From assembly GCF_027497195.1 (NCBI RefSeq), contig NZ_CP114905.1:124001-188000 (forward strand): DNA of 64,000 nt. The letters are read 5' to 3'. The notes under the pieces are model-generated. The model saw nothing but the letters and a program-made list of their open reading frames with translations. It had not been told where the DNA came from and ran no database searches. The first letter of the stretch is position 1; every line of letters starts with the position of its first letter. Of this stretch, positions 41,620 to 50,513 are shown piece after piece. Position numbers and translations under genes: made by a program. Origin of the DNA: Streptomyces sp. WMMC500. Lineage in GTDB: Bacteria; Actinomycetota; Actinomycetes; Streptomycetales; Streptomycetaceae.

Positions 41620-42201
41620 ATGGCGGCAGCCTTCGGGGAGGGAGCCGAGGCTTCGGCTTTCGCCGCCTGCGCCCTCGACGCCCATCCCCGATCGATAGCC
41701 GAGGCCCGGCGCACGGTCCGCACCACGCTGCGTGACTGGGATCTCGCCGAGCTCACCGACAGCGTCGAGTGCGTCGTCTCCGAGCTGGTGACCAACGCCG
41801 TCCGCCACGGCGTGCCCGGCTGCCCGCCGTTGCCCGTCGCCGAGCCGCAGCCGGTGACGCTCACCCTCGTACGCCGCGGCGGCGAGGTCGTCTGTGCGGT
41901 CTTCGACCCGGGCGGGGGCGTGCCGGCGCCGTGCGAGGCGGAGGACGTCGCCGAGTCCGGGCGCGGCCTGCAGATAGTGGCGACACTCAGCGACGCGTGG
42001 GGCTGGAGTGCCCCGGGGCCGTTCGGCAAGGCCGTCTGGTCCCGGTTCACCGCGCCCGCCGGGACCGGCGGCCCGGCGGACGTGGACGCCGACGGGGACG
42101 GCGACCGGGACTGCGAGTGGCAGTCCTTCGCCCGCTGCCTGGCTCTGCTGGAGTCGCTCGTGCCCGGGCGCCTCGCCGTCCCCGCCCCGGCCGTCGCCTG
42201 A
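41620..42201 (+). CDS. HATPase-domain anti-sigma-type regulator (RsbW-like)
   Basis: The 193-residue protein has a GHKL ATPase core: ECVVSELVTNAVRHGVP with the Mg-binding Asn (N box), VFDPGGG (G1) and SGRGLQIVATLSDAWGW (G2). In actinomycetes such proteins bind sigma factors or phosphorylate anti-anti-sigma proteins. A C-terminal extension (DVDADGDGDRDCEWQSFARCLALLESL) is poorly conserved. No anti-anti-sigma or sigma gene is adjacent; the two PP2C proteins in this window could antagonise such kinases. Confidence 0.88.
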   Translation: MAAAFGEGAEASAFAACALDAHPRSIAEARRTVRTTLRDWDLAELTDSVECVVSELVTNAVRHGVPGCPPLPVAEPQPVTLTLVRRGGEVVCAVFDPGGGVPAPCEAEDVAESGRGLQIVATLSDAWGWSAPGPFGKAVWSRFTAPAGTGGPADVDADGDGDRDCEWQSFARCLALLESLVPGRLAVPAPAVA

Positions 42202-42298
42202 CCGCCCGGCACCGGCCGGCCGCGCCCGTGCGGAACCTCCCGGCCGGTCCGCGCGTTCCCCCGCAGTGGCGCGCGGCCACCGGGACGAGGAGATGACG

Positions 42299-43939
42299 AT
42301 GGCGGAACTGCGGCTCGGGCCGCTGCTGCGGTACGCCGACGACAGCCGCGCCACCGTCTGGGTCGAGACCGGCGGCCCGTGCGAGGCCCAGGTCCGCTGC
42401 GCGGACGGCGCCGGCGGCAGCGCCCGCACCTGGCAGGTCGGCGGCCACCACTACGCGCTGATCCCCGTGACCGGCCTGACGCCGGGCACCCCCGTCCCGT
42501 ACCGCGTGCTCCTCGACGGCCACGAGGTCTGGCCGCTGCCCGGCGCCCCCGCGAGCACCATCCGCACCCCCCGCCCCGGTGCCGCGCTGCATGTGGCCTT
42601 CGGCTCCTGCCGCTGGGCGGCGAAGCCCGGCGGCGGCCACGACCCCGTCGGGCCCGACGCCCTCGACACCCTCTCGCGCCGGCTGGAGACCGAGCCGGAC
42701 GCCGAGCGCCCCGACATCCTGCTCCTCCTCGGCGACCAGGTGTACGCGGACGAGACCTCCGCGGACACCCGCGCCTGGCTCGCCGGCCGCCGCGACCTCG
42801 ACGCGCCGCCCGGCGACCAGATCGCGGACTACGAGGAGTACACCCGGCTGTACGACGAGTCCTGGCTCGATCCCGAGGTACGCCGGCTGCTGGCGTCCGT
42901 GCCCTCGTGCATGATCTTCGACGACCACGACGTCATCGACGACTGGAACACCTCCGCCTCCTGGCTGGAGTCGATCCGCGCCGAGCCCTGGTGGCGCGAG
43001 CGGATCCTCGGCGGGCTGATGTCGTACTGGGTCTACCAGCACCTCGGCAACCTCTCCCCCGACGAGCTGGCGGCCGACCCGCTCTACGCGGCCGTGCGCG
43101 AGGCCGGCGACGGCACACAGCCGCTGCGGGAGTTCGCCGAGCGCGCGGACGCCGACCCGGCCGCCGTGCGCTGGAGTTACCGCCGCGACCTGGGCCGCAC
43201 CCGGCTGCTGATGGTGGACTCGCGCGCCGCGCGCGTGCTGGAGGAGAAGAGCCGCGCGCTGGTCGACCCGGACGAGATGGACTGGGTACGCCGGCAGGCG
43301 CTGGCCGACCCGGGCGCGTACGACCACCTCCTCATCGGCACGTCGCTGCCGTGGCTGCTGCCGCCCGCGGTGCACGACGCCGAGGGCTGGAACGCCGCGC
43401 TCTGCGCCGGTGAGCGCGGCGCGCGCTGGGCGCGGCTGGGCGAGAAGCTGCGCCGGCGGGCGGACCTGGAGCACTGGGCGGCCTTCCCGCGGTCCTTCGC
43501 CGAACTGGCGGACCTCATCGACGAGGTCGGCCGGGCCGACCAGGCGCCGGCCTCGGTGCTGGTGCTCTCCGGCGACGTGCACCACGCCTACGTGGCCGAG
43601 CCGCGATGGCCACAGGAGGAGCGGCCGGAGGGCCCGCGGCCGGTGGTCGCCCAGCTCACCTGCTCGCCGATGCACAACAGCGTCCCCGCCCCCATCAAGG
43701 CCGGCTTCCGCTTCGGCTGGAGCCGCGCCGGCCGGCTCCTCGGCCGCGTCCTCGCCCGGCACGGCCGGCTCGCCGCCCCGCCGATCGGCTGGCGCAAGAC
43801 CGGCGGGCCGTGGTTCGGCAACCAGTTGATGACGCTCACTCTCGCGGGCCGCGACACCGCGCGGCTGCGGCTGGACCAGGCCCGCCAGGAGGACGGCGGC
43901 GCCCGGCTCGTCCGCGCGGACGAGCGCGAACTGCTGTAA
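42299..43939 (+). CDS. PhoD-like alkaline phosphatase / metallophosphoesterase
   Basis: The 546-residue protein is a PhoD-family metallophosphoesterase: N-terminal Ig-like domain (AELRLGPLLRYADDSRATVWVET), VAFGSCRWAAKPGG, metal ligands in LLLLGDQVYAD and FDDHDVIDDWNTS, and SGDVHHAYVAEP towards the C-terminus. It has no signal peptide, so it belongs to the cytoplasmic branch rather than to secreted PhoD. ATG 42299 is preferred over ATG 42293 because GAGGAG lies six bases before it. The substrate is unknown. Confidence 0.88.
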   Translation: MAELRLGPLLRYADDSRATVWVETGGPCEAQVRCADGAGGSARTWQVGGHHYALIPVTGLTPGTPVPYRVLLDGHEVWPLPGAPASTIRTPRPGAALHVAFGSCRWAAKPGGGHDPVGPDALDTLSRRLETEPDAERPDILLLLGDQVYADETSADTRAWLAGRRDLDAPPGDQIADYEEYTRLYDESWLDPEVRRLLASVPSCMIFDDHDVIDDWNTSASWLESIRAEPWWRERILGGLMSYWVYQHLGNLSPDELAADPLYAAVREAGDGTQPLREFAERADADPAAVRWSYRRDLGRTRLLMVDSRAARVLEEKSRALVDPDEMDWVRRQALADPGAYDHLLIGTSLPWLLPPAVHDAEGWNAALCAGERGARWARLGEKLRRRADLEHWAAFPRSFAELADLIDEVGRADQAPASVLVLSGDVHHAYVAEPRWPQEERPEGPRPVVAQLTCSPMHNSVPAPIKAGFRFGWSRAGRLLGRVLARHGRLAAPPIGWRKTGGPWFGNQLMTLTLAGRDTARLRLDQARQEDGGARLVRADERELL

Positions 43940-44111
43940 CGCCCCCCGCGCGGGCGGCAGTAGACCCGCCGCGGCACGTTCGCGTGCCGGGCCGGGCAAC
44001 GGGCTGCGCGAGGCGTTCCCAGCCCGGGTGAACTTCGCTATCTTTCGGGGCCCGTAATCCAACTCTGCACGTCTACCGCATCCTTGTCACCGAAATATGG
44101 AACAAAACACC

Positions 44112-45482
44112 ATGTCACGTGCGATATCGCTGGACGGCGTCACCAAGGTCTACGAGCGCGGCATCCGGGCCGTCGACCACTTCTCGCTCGACATCGAGCC
44201 CGGCGAGTTCGTGGTCCTGCTCGGCCCCTCCGGATGCGGCAAGTCCACCGTGCTGCGGATGATCGCCGGGCTGGAGTCCGTGACCGAGGGGCAGTTGCTG
44301 CTCGACGGCGAGGACGCGGCGGATCTGGCGCCGGGGCAGCGCGGCATGGCGATGGTGTTCCAGAACTTCGCGCTCTACCCGCGGATGACCAACCGCGACA
44401 ACATCGGCTTCCCGCTGAAGCTGGAGGCCCGCGGCGACGTCGGCCCGCGGGTGGACGCCACCGCCCGGCTGCTGGGCATCGAGAACCTGCTCGACCGCTA
44501 CCCCGCGCAGCTCTCCGGCGGCGAGCGCCAGCGCGTCGCGATCGGCCGGGCGATCTCGCGGGAGCCCACCGCGTTCCTCATGGACGAGCCGCTGTCCAAC
44601 ATCGACGCCAAGCTGCGCAACCACCTGCGCGCCGAAGTCGCGCGGCTCAACCGGGAGCTGGCGGTCACCACGGTCTACGTCACGCACGACCAGGCCGAGG
44701 CGATGTCGCTCGGCGACCGGATCGCCGTGATGCGCGACGGCGTGCTGCAGCAGGTGGACTCGCCGCGCGAGGCCTACGCGCTGCCGAAGAACATCTTCGT
44801 CGCCGCGTTCATCGGCACCCCGCGGATCAACCTCCTCGACGCCGTCGTGCACGCCCCGCTGCCGGGCGGGATGAGCATCGACCTCGGCCGGCAGAGCCTG
44901 GTGCTGCCGGATCCGCTCTCCCCCGACCACCAGATGCTCCGCATCCAGCAGGGCCGGCCGGTGATCGTCGGCCTGCGCTCCGAGGCCGTGCGGATCGCCC
45001 GGCCGTCGCTGGCGCGCGCCGGCGAGTGCGCGATGAGCGGGATCGTCGAGCACGTGGAGTACCTGGGCCACGAGGCGCTGCTGCACCTGAACACCGGCTC
45101 GCGCGCGGCTCGCGTACCGGCGCTGGAGGGACCCCGCACGGACACCGGGCCCGGCGGTCACCGCAAGAGCAAGGAGGGCACCGTCCTCGGACGGCTGCGC
45201 GACAGGGCGGTGGCCCATCTGCACGGCCTCGGCCAGTCCGACCCGGGCGACGGGACGGTGGGGGTGCTGGAGGCGCCCCCGATGCCGGCCGCGCCGCCGC
45301 AGAGCGCCGAGCGCGCGGCGATCGCCGGCGGCGACCTCGTCGTACGGACCGGGCCCGACGTCCGGGCCCGGCCCGGCACGCACCTGCCGCTGCTGATCGA
45401 CCTGGAACACCTGTACGTCTTCGACCAGCAGGGCCGCCGCGTCTGCCCCGCGCCGGCGCACCAGCCCAAGCTGGACGAATGA
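44112..45482 (+). CDS. CUT1-type sugar ABC transporter ATPase (MsiK-like), orphan
   Basis: The 456-residue protein has Walker A GPSGCGKST (38-46), Q-loop FQNFALYP, signature LSGGERQR (134-141), Walker B AFLMDEPLSNID and H-loop VYVTHDQAEAMSLGDR, then a TOBE/MalK regulatory domain. Relative to MsiK/UgpC proteins (about 375-380 residues) it carries an extra segment of roughly 70 residues (about 345-415, Gly/Pro-rich) inside the C-terminal domain. No permease gene is adjacent. It could energise importers that lack an ATPase, such as the one at 26101-29332. ATG 44097 is an alternative start; neither has a clear ribosome site. Confidence 0.88.
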   Translation: MSRAISLDGVTKVYERGIRAVDHFSLDIEPGEFVVLLGPSGCGKSTVLRMIAGLESVTEGQLLLDGEDAADLAPGQRGMAMVFQNFALYPRMTNRDNIGFPLKLEARGDVGPRVDATARLLGIENLLDRYPAQLSGGERQRVAIGRAISREPTAFLMDEPLSNIDAKLRNHLRAEVARLNRELAVTTVYVTHDQAEAMSLGDRIAVMRDGVLQQVDSPREAYALPKNIFVAAFIGTPRINLLDAVVHAPLPGGMSIDLGRQSLVLPDPLSPDHQMLRIQQGRPVIVGLRSEAVRIARPSLARAGECAMSGIVEHVEYLGHEALLHLNTGSRAARVPALEGPRTDTGPGGHRKSKEGTVLGRLRDRAVAHLHGLGQSDPGDGTVGVLEAPPMPAAPPQSAERAAIAGGDLVVRTGPDVRARPGTHLPLLIDLEHLYVFDQQGRRVCPAPAHQPKLDE

Positions 45483-45659
45483 CGCGGGCCCACCCCACAG
45501 GACCCGCCCGCGGGAGCACGGCCGGCGCGGGGCGGCGACCGCTCCCCGGCCACTCGGGTGAGCGCGGAGCAAATCACCTGATTGCCGCTTTTATTCCGTA
45601 AATCTCACTGGCAGGCTGGCAAACGACCTCTGACGGCTCCGTCGCCCCTGGAGATTTCC

Positions 45660-45854
45660 GTGATCCTGTCGATCTCAGGCGTTGTCCTGCTGGGAGTCAT
45701 CGTCTTCCTGTTCTTCCGCAAGGACGGGCTGAAGCCCTCCCATGCCATCGTCTGCGCCCTCTTCGGGTTCTACTTGGCGGGCACCGCGATCGCACCCAGC
45801 ATCAAGGCCGGCGGGCAGAGCCTCGCCAGCCTGCTGGGCGGCATCAAGCTCTAG
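45660..45854 (+). CDS. small two-helix membrane protein next to FtsK-like gene
   Basis: The 64-residue protein has two hydrophobic helices (VILSISGVVLLGVIVFLFF and HAIVCALFGFYLAGTAIA) joined by the loop RKDGLKPS, and ends AGGQSLASLLGGIKL. GTG 45660 is preferred because GGAG lies seven bases before it; an upstream in-frame ATG at 45582 would add a non-hydrophobic extension. Small proteins of this build are found beside FtsK/Tra-like genes in Streptomyces. The FtsK-like gene follows 48 bases downstream. Confidence 0.65.
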   Translation: MILSISGVVLLGVIVFLFFRKDGLKPSHAIVCALFGFYLAGTAIAPSIKAGGQSLASLLGGIKL

Positions 45855-45902
45855 GCCGCCGGCCCGCCGGCGTCCCGCACCCAGGACTCGGAGACCCGAC
45901 CC

Positions 45903-47465
45903 ATGCGACGACCGTTCGCCCCGATGCCCGGCCGCGGGACGCCCCCCGAGACCCGCCGCCGCGAGCAGCCCGGGACGGCGGCGGGCGGCGCCGCGGACGT
46001 GCTGCGGCCGGTGATGGTGCCGGTCCGCGGGGCCGCCCGGCTCGTGCTCGCCGCCCGGCGGCACTGGAGCGCGACCCCGCCGGAGCGGCGGGGCCCGACC
46101 GCCTTCCTCGCCGGGGCCTGCCTGCTGCTGGTGTACCTGATGCCGTACGGACCGCCGGCCGCCGGCCTGGCGCTGCTGGTCGCGGCGGTGTGGGCCGGCC
46201 GCGACCGGGCCGGGGCGGGGCCCGCGGAGGCCGAGGACGAGGCGGCGCAGCGGCAGGAGCGGCTCGCGACGCTCTACGAGGCGCTGGTGCCGTACTTCTC
46301 CTCCCCCGACGACCCGCACCCCCTCTACGCCCACGGGGGCGACCTCGATCAGGTCTTCGGCGACGCGGAGTTCGACGGCGACGGCCGGCTGGCCGGGCTG
46401 CGGCTGCGCTACCCGCCCTACTTCCGCGACGGCGAGCCGGAGGCCCGGGCACGTATCGAGCAACTGCTCTACGCCAAATGCGGGCGCGGGCGGGAGTACC
46501 TCTTTGACTGGCACGAGGACGACAACCGCCTCGACCTCGCCGTCCTCGACCCGCTGCCAGGCGACATCGGGGCGCAGCGCTACGTCACGGCGCACGGCGA
46601 GTCGGTGCTCGGCTTCACCGACGCCGAGGGCGTGGCGCGGACGCTGCCGGTGCGCACGGAGACCGGCGACCGGGACGAGCCCCCGGTGCTGTGGCGCACC
46701 GGCCCCCGCTCCACGGAGCCGCACCTGCTCGCCCTCGGCCAGCCCGGTTCCGGCACCACGACCCTCCTGCGCTCGCTGGCCCTGCAGGCGCTGCCGCACG
46801 GCGAGGTGCTGGTGGTCGACGGCGGCTCCGCGGGCGAGTTCGGCTTCCTGGCGGGGCGGCCGGGGGTGCTGGGGGTGGAGTCCACGGCGACCGGCGCGCT
46901 GGCGCTGCTGCGCTGGGCGGCGCAGGAGACGGAGCGCCGGCTGCAGCGCCCCGCCGCCACCGCCGGGGGCGGCGCGGCGGGCGGTGGCCGGGCGGCGGGA
47001 CCGCGGCCGCTGTGGATCGTCGTGGACCGGCCCGCGGCGCTGAGCCACCTGGCCGCCGCGGGCGGGCTCGAGGATCCGCAGCGGCTGCTGGAGGTGCCGC
47101 TGCGGCACGGCCGGGCGGCGAACGTCACCGTGGTGGTGGCGGACCAGTTCGACTGCGCCGCCTCGCTGGGGGCGGCCGTACGGGACCACACCCGAGCCCG
47201 CGTGGTGCTGGGACCCGCCTCGGCCGCGCAGGTCACCTCCGTGCTCGGCGCCCCGCCGCACACCACCCCGGTGTACGAGGTGCCGCCGGGGCGCGGCTAC
47301 GTACGCCTCGGCCAGGGCCCGGTGCACCGGCTCCAGGTGCCCGCGACGCCGGACCCGCACCACCGCGAGACGCCGGAGGCGCTGCGGCGCGCGGTGCTGG
47401 AGCTGCTGCCGGAGCCGCCGCCGGACGCGGCCACGGCGGGCGCCGCCGCGACCCGCGCCGGCTGA
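45903..47465 (+). CDS. FtsK/SpoIIIE-like membrane protein with degenerate P-loop
   Basis: The 520-residue protein has one or two N-terminal membrane helices (TAFLAGACLLLVYLMPYGPPAAGLALLVAAVWAG, about residues 62-96), a middle domain (YEALVPYFSSPDDPHPLYAHGGDLDQVFGDAEFD...) and an FtsK-like ATPase core. The Walker A sequence is GQPGSGTTT near 279-287, with Thr where the nucleotide-binding Lys is expected, and the Walker B region is LWIVVDRP. A Streptomyces-typical family with the same GSGTTT loop exists as far as I recall, so this is not necessarily inactivation in this strain. Its role, possibly DNA or protein translocation, is unknown. Confidence 0.75.
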   Translation: MRRPFAPMPGRGTPPETRRREQPGTAAGGAADVLRPVMVPVRGAARLVLAARRHWSATPPERRGPTAFLAGACLLLVYLMPYGPPAAGLALLVAAVWAGRDRAGAGPAEAEDEAAQRQERLATLYEALVPYFSSPDDPHPLYAHGGDLDQVFGDAEFDGDGRLAGLRLRYPPYFRDGEPEARARIEQLLYAKCGRGREYLFDWHEDDNRLDLAVLDPLPGDIGAQRYVTAHGESVLGFTDAEGVARTLPVRTETGDRDEPPVLWRTGPRSTEPHLLALGQPGSGTTTLLRSLALQALPHGEVLVVDGGSAGEFGFLAGRPGVLGVESTATGALALLRWAAQETERRLQRPAATAGGGAAGGGRAAGPRPLWIVVDRPAALSHLAAAGGLEDPQRLLEVPLRHGRAANVTVVVADQFDCAASLGAAVRDHTRARVVLGPASAAQVTSVLGAPPHTTPVYEVPPGRGYVRLGQGPVHRLQVPATPDPHHRETPEALRRAVLELLPEPPPDAATAGAAATRAG

Positions 47466-47485
47466 CGGCGCCCGGCCCGGCCGCG

Positions 47486-48997
47486 TCAGGCGATGAACGC
47501 CCCCGCCGGCTCCGCCGCAACGGGGCCGCGGCCCTCGGCCACGGCACGGGCCGCCGCCGCGAGCCGGCCGACCGCCTCCTCGGCGACCGCCCCGGTGACC
47601 GTGAACGGCAGGCGCACGTACCCCTCGAAGGCCCCGCCGACGCCGAACCGCGGCCCGGAGGGGATCCGCACCCCCACCCGCTCGCCCGCCTCGGCGATCC
47701 GCGAGCCGGAAAGACCGCCCGTGCGCACCCAGAGCGTCAGCCCGCCGTGCGGCACGGCGTACTCCCAGTCGGGCAGGTGGCGCCGCAGGGCGGCCACGAT
47801 CGCGTCGCGGTTGGCGCGGGCCTGGGAGCGGCGCAGGCCGGTGGCCGCGGCCCAGCCACCGCCCTCCAGCAGCCAGGTGGTGGCCAGTTGCTCGACGACC
47901 GGCGAGCCGAGGTCGGCGTAGGCGCGGGCGGAGACGAGGCTGCGGATCACCTCGGGCGCGGCGCGCACCCAGCCGATACGCAGCCCGGCCCAGAACGCCT
48001 TGCTGGCCGAGCCGACGGTGACGACGGTGGAGCCCGCCGGGTCGTAGGAGGCGACGGGGCGCGGCGGCTCACCGGTGTCGTCCAGGCGCAGTTCGCTCAT
48101 CGTCTCGTCCGCGACGACGACGGTGCCGGCCCGCCGGGCGGCGTCGACGAGCGCGCGGCGCTGGTCGTCGTCGGCCAGGGCGCCGGTGGGGTTGTGGTAG
48201 TCGGGGATGAGGTACGCGAGACGCGGGGCGGCGTCACGCAGGGTCTGCCGCCAGGTCTCGACGTCCCAGCCGGTCAGCCCCTCGCCCATGGCCACGGGCA
48301 CCAGCCGGGCACCGTCCTCGCGCATGAGCTGCAGGATGTTGGCGTAGCTCGGCGAGTCCACGGCGATGCGCTCGCCGCGGCCCGCGAACAGCCGGCACAG
48401 GGCGATCATCGCACCCATGGCCCCGGTCGTGATCATGATCTGCTCGGGCATCGTCGGCACCCCGCGGGCGGTGTACCGCTCGGCGATGGCCGCGCGCAGG
48501 CCGGGCAGCCCCGCGGGGTAGTCCCCGTGGGTGTGGGCGTAGAGCGGGAGTTGCTCCAGGGCGCCGTGCATGGCGCGGGTGAGCCAGGGCTCGGGGGCGG
48601 GCAGCGCGGCGCACCCGAGGTCGATCATCGAGCCGGTGGCGTCCGGCGGCAGCGGCTCCAGGCCGCGGGTGGGCAGCGGATGCCCGGCCGGTACGGAGGT
48701 CCAGCTTCCGGCGCCGCGGCGGGATTCGAGGAAGCCGGCCGCGCGCAGATGCTCGTACGCCGCGGCGATGGTGGTGCGGCTGACGCTCAGGGCGGCGGCC
48801 AGCTCGCGCTCGGCGGGGAGCCGGGTGGCCACCGGAACACGCCCTTCGAGCACCAGCAGCCGCACGCCGTCGGCCAGCGAGCGGTACGCGGGCACGCGGC
48901 GGCCGGCCCGGTCGAGGGCCACGGCGCCCGCGCTCTCCTGCGACCGCAGCAGCCGCGCGAGCTGAACCGCACCGACGGCCGATGTCCATTCCGCCAT
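47486..48997 (-). CDS. MocR-type GntR/aminotransferase regulator
   Basis: The 503-residue protein fuses a GntR winged helix (AYRSLADGVRLLVLEGRVPVATRLPAERELAAALSVSRTTIAAAYEHLRAAGFL, about 37-95) to an aminotransferase fold with the PLP lysine in GSASKAFWAGLRIGWVR (Lys333), HNPTGALA and ADETMSEL. MocR proteins sense PLP or amino compounds rather than transaminate. ATG 48997 gives the MAEWTSAVGAVQLARLL N-terminus. It is divergent from a YczE-like membrane protein gene 99 bases away, a recurrent pairing, and probably controls it. Confidence 0.92.
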   Translation of the reverse strand: MAEWTSAVGAVQLARLLRSQESAGAVALDRAGRRVPAYRSLADGVRLLVLEGRVPVATRLPAERELAAALSVSRTTIAAAYEHLRAAGFLESRRGAGSWTSVPAGHPLPTRGLEPLPPDATGSMIDLGCAALPAPEPWLTRAMHGALEQLPLYAHTHGDYPAGLPGLRAAIAERYTARGVPTMPEQIMITTGAMGAMIALCRLFAGRGERIAVDSPSYANILQLMREDGARLVPVAMGEGLTGWDVETWRQTLRDAAPRLAYLIPDYHNPTGALADDDQRRALVDAARRAGTVVVADETMSELRLDDTGEPPRPVASYDPAGSTVVTVGSASKAFWAGLRIGWVRAAPEVIRSLVSARAYADLGSPVVEQLATTWLLEGGGWAAATGLRRSQARANRDAIVAALRRHLPDWEYAVPHGGLTLWVRTGGLSGSRIAEAGERVGVRIPSGPRFGVGGAFEGYVRLPFTVTGAVAEEAVGRLAAAARAVAEGRGPVAAEPAGAFIA

Positions 48998-49096
48998 GAA
49001 ACCAGGCCACCTTTCCCCGATTGGCCATATCACCCCTGCAAGTCCAGTCCACATAGTGGCACGCAGCCATCCAACAGGACCAGAGGGGAGCCAGTC

Positions 49097-49756
49097 TTGT
49101 CGCGCTGGAGGGGATCTCGTACGGGCCGCAGGCTCACGCACCTGTACGTCGGCCTGACGCTGTACGGGCTGAGCTGCGCGCTGATGGTGCGCGCCGGAGT
49201 GGGCCTCGACCCGTGGGACACGTTCCACCAGGGGCTGGGCGAGCAGACGGGGTGGTCGATGGGGGTCGCCACGATCGTGGTCGGCGCGGCCGTGCTGCTG
49301 CTCTGGATCCCGATCCGGCAGCGCCCGGGGCTCGGCACCGTCTCCAACGTGGTGGTGATCGGCGTCGCCATGGACGCCTCGCTCGCCGTACTGCCCGACG
49401 TGCACGCGCTCGGCCTGCAGGTCGCCCAGATGCTCGCGGGCGTCGCCCTCAACGGCGTGGCCACCGGCCTGTACCTGTCCGCCCGCTACGGCCCCGGCCC
49501 CCGCGACGGGCTGATGACCGGCCTGCACCGGCGCACCGGCCTGTCCGTCCGGCTGGTGCGCACCCTGATCGAGATCGCCGTGCTGGCCTCCGGCTGGACG
49601 CTCGGCGGGGCGGTCGGCGCCGGCACGGTCGTCTACGCCCTGGCGATCGGCCCGCTGGCCCAGTTCTTCATGCGCGTCTTCGCGATCCCGGAACCGGCGC
49701 CGGCCGAGCCGGAGCCCGTCGACGGCCCGGAGTGTGACGCGACACCCGCGAGGTGA
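49097..49756 (+). CDS. YczE/YitT-like membrane protein, TTG start
   Basis: The 219-residue protein has about five membrane helices and the YczE-family signature VGLTLYGLSCALMVRAGVGLDPWDTFHQGLGEQTGWSMGVATIVVG near the N-terminus, then GTVSNVVVIGVAMD and GPRDGLMTGLHRRTGLSVRLVRTLIE. TTG 49097 is chosen because AGAGGGGAG ends six bases before it and no ATG or GTG fits; the conserved region begins soon after. The substrate is unknown. The divergent MocR gene is its likely regulator. Confidence 0.85.
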   Translation: MSRWRGSRTGRRLTHLYVGLTLYGLSCALMVRAGVGLDPWDTFHQGLGEQTGWSMGVATIVVGAAVLLLWIPIRQRPGLGTVSNVVVIGVAMDASLAVLPDVHALGLQVAQMLAGVALNGVATGLYLSARYGPGPRDGLMTGLHRRTGLSVRLVRTLIEIAVLASGWTLGGAVGAGTVVYALAIGPLAQFFMRVFAIPEPAPAEPEPVDGPECDATPAR

Positions 49757-49929
49757 ATTATGTGCCGCCCGGCGCGGAGCGGTAGTGTACGCCTCCGGCT
49801 CGGCAGGCGGACCGTTACAGCATGCAGTGAGATGAAATCAGTCGGTGACATCTCCGTCACACGTGACAAAGCGGACTCCTGTGGGTAGAAGCAATGGGGC
49901 GGCACGACGGGCGACGCGTGTCCCGGAAC

Positions 49930-49956
49930 GGGAATCTTCATCGCCGACCGGACGTT
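49930..49956 (+). promoter_or_regulatory. sigma-R promoter of rbpA
   Basis: GGGAAT (49930-49935) and GTT (49954-49956) are separated by exactly 18 bases, matching the Streptomyces disulfide-stress sigma factor SigR consensus GGAAT-N18-GTT. It is 62 bases upstream of ATG 50019. rbpA of S. coelicolor is a known SigR target. Confidence 0.85.
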
Positions 49957-50018
49957 GACCGGATGACGACGACAGCGACACCTGTCCTGTGGGCGACAAG
50001 CCCGGGAGGCAACGATTC

Positions 50019-50393
50019 ATGAGTGAGCGAGCTCTACGCGGCACGCGACTCGTGGTGACCAGCTACGAGACGGACCGCGGCATCGACCTGGCCCCGCGCC
50101 AGGCGGTGGAGTACGCATGCCAGAACGGCCATCGGTTCGAGATGCCGTTCTCGGTCGAAGCGGAGATCCCGCCGGAGTGGGAGTGCAAGACGTGCGGCGC
50201 GCAGGCGCTGCTCGTCGACGGCGAGGGACCCGAGGAGAAGAAGGTCAAGCCTGCCCGGACGCACTGGGACATGCTCATGGAGCGGCGCACCCGCGACGAG
50301 CTCGAAGAGGTCCTGGCCGAGCGGCTCGCGGTGCTGCGCTCCGGCGCGATGAACATCGCCGTGCATCCGCGCGACAGCCGCAAGTCGGCCTGA
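50019..50393 (+). CDS. rbpA: RNA polymerase-binding protein RbpA
   Basis: The 124-residue protein matches RbpA in length and sequence. Zinc ligands Cys34, His38, Cys56 and Cys59 (YACQNGHRF, WECKTCG) define the core domain, and the C-terminal THWDMLMERRTRDELEEVLAERLAVLR helix binds the principal sigma factor. It stabilises open complexes with sigma-HrdB and lowers rifampicin sensitivity. ATG 50019 follows GGGAGG. It is monocistronic between the SigR promoter and a long hairpin, and it is followed by convergent fxsA and ppm as in S. coelicolor. Confidence 0.98.
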   Translation: MSERALRGTRLVVTSYETDRGIDLAPRQAVEYACQNGHRFEMPFSVEAEIPPEWECKTCGAQALLVDGEGPEEKKVKPARTHWDMLMERRTRDELEEVLAERLAVLRSGAMNIAVHPRDSRKSA

Positions 50394-50417
50394 GACGCGG
50401 CGCGGCTTTCGGACGTA

Positions 50418-50469
50418 CGGCACCCGGAAGGGCCCGTCCCCGTGCGGGGACGGGCCCTTCCGGGTGCCC
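50418..50469. terminator. bidirectional terminator between rbpA and fxsA
   Basis: A 25-bp perfect stem (50418-50442 with 50445-50469) closes over a two-base centre, so the effective loop is four bases. It lies between convergent genes and would end transcription from both sides. Confidence 0.9.
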
Positions 50470-50513
50470 GGAAACGGACGGTGGGCGGCGCGCGGTGACC
50501 GCCGCGCGGTGCT

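Noticed and set aside
46691..49096. Long plus-strand frame joined to the YczE-like gene
   Set aside because: It overlaps the FtsK-like gene and lies antisense to the MocR gene; only the part after TTG 49097 has membrane helices and family motifs.
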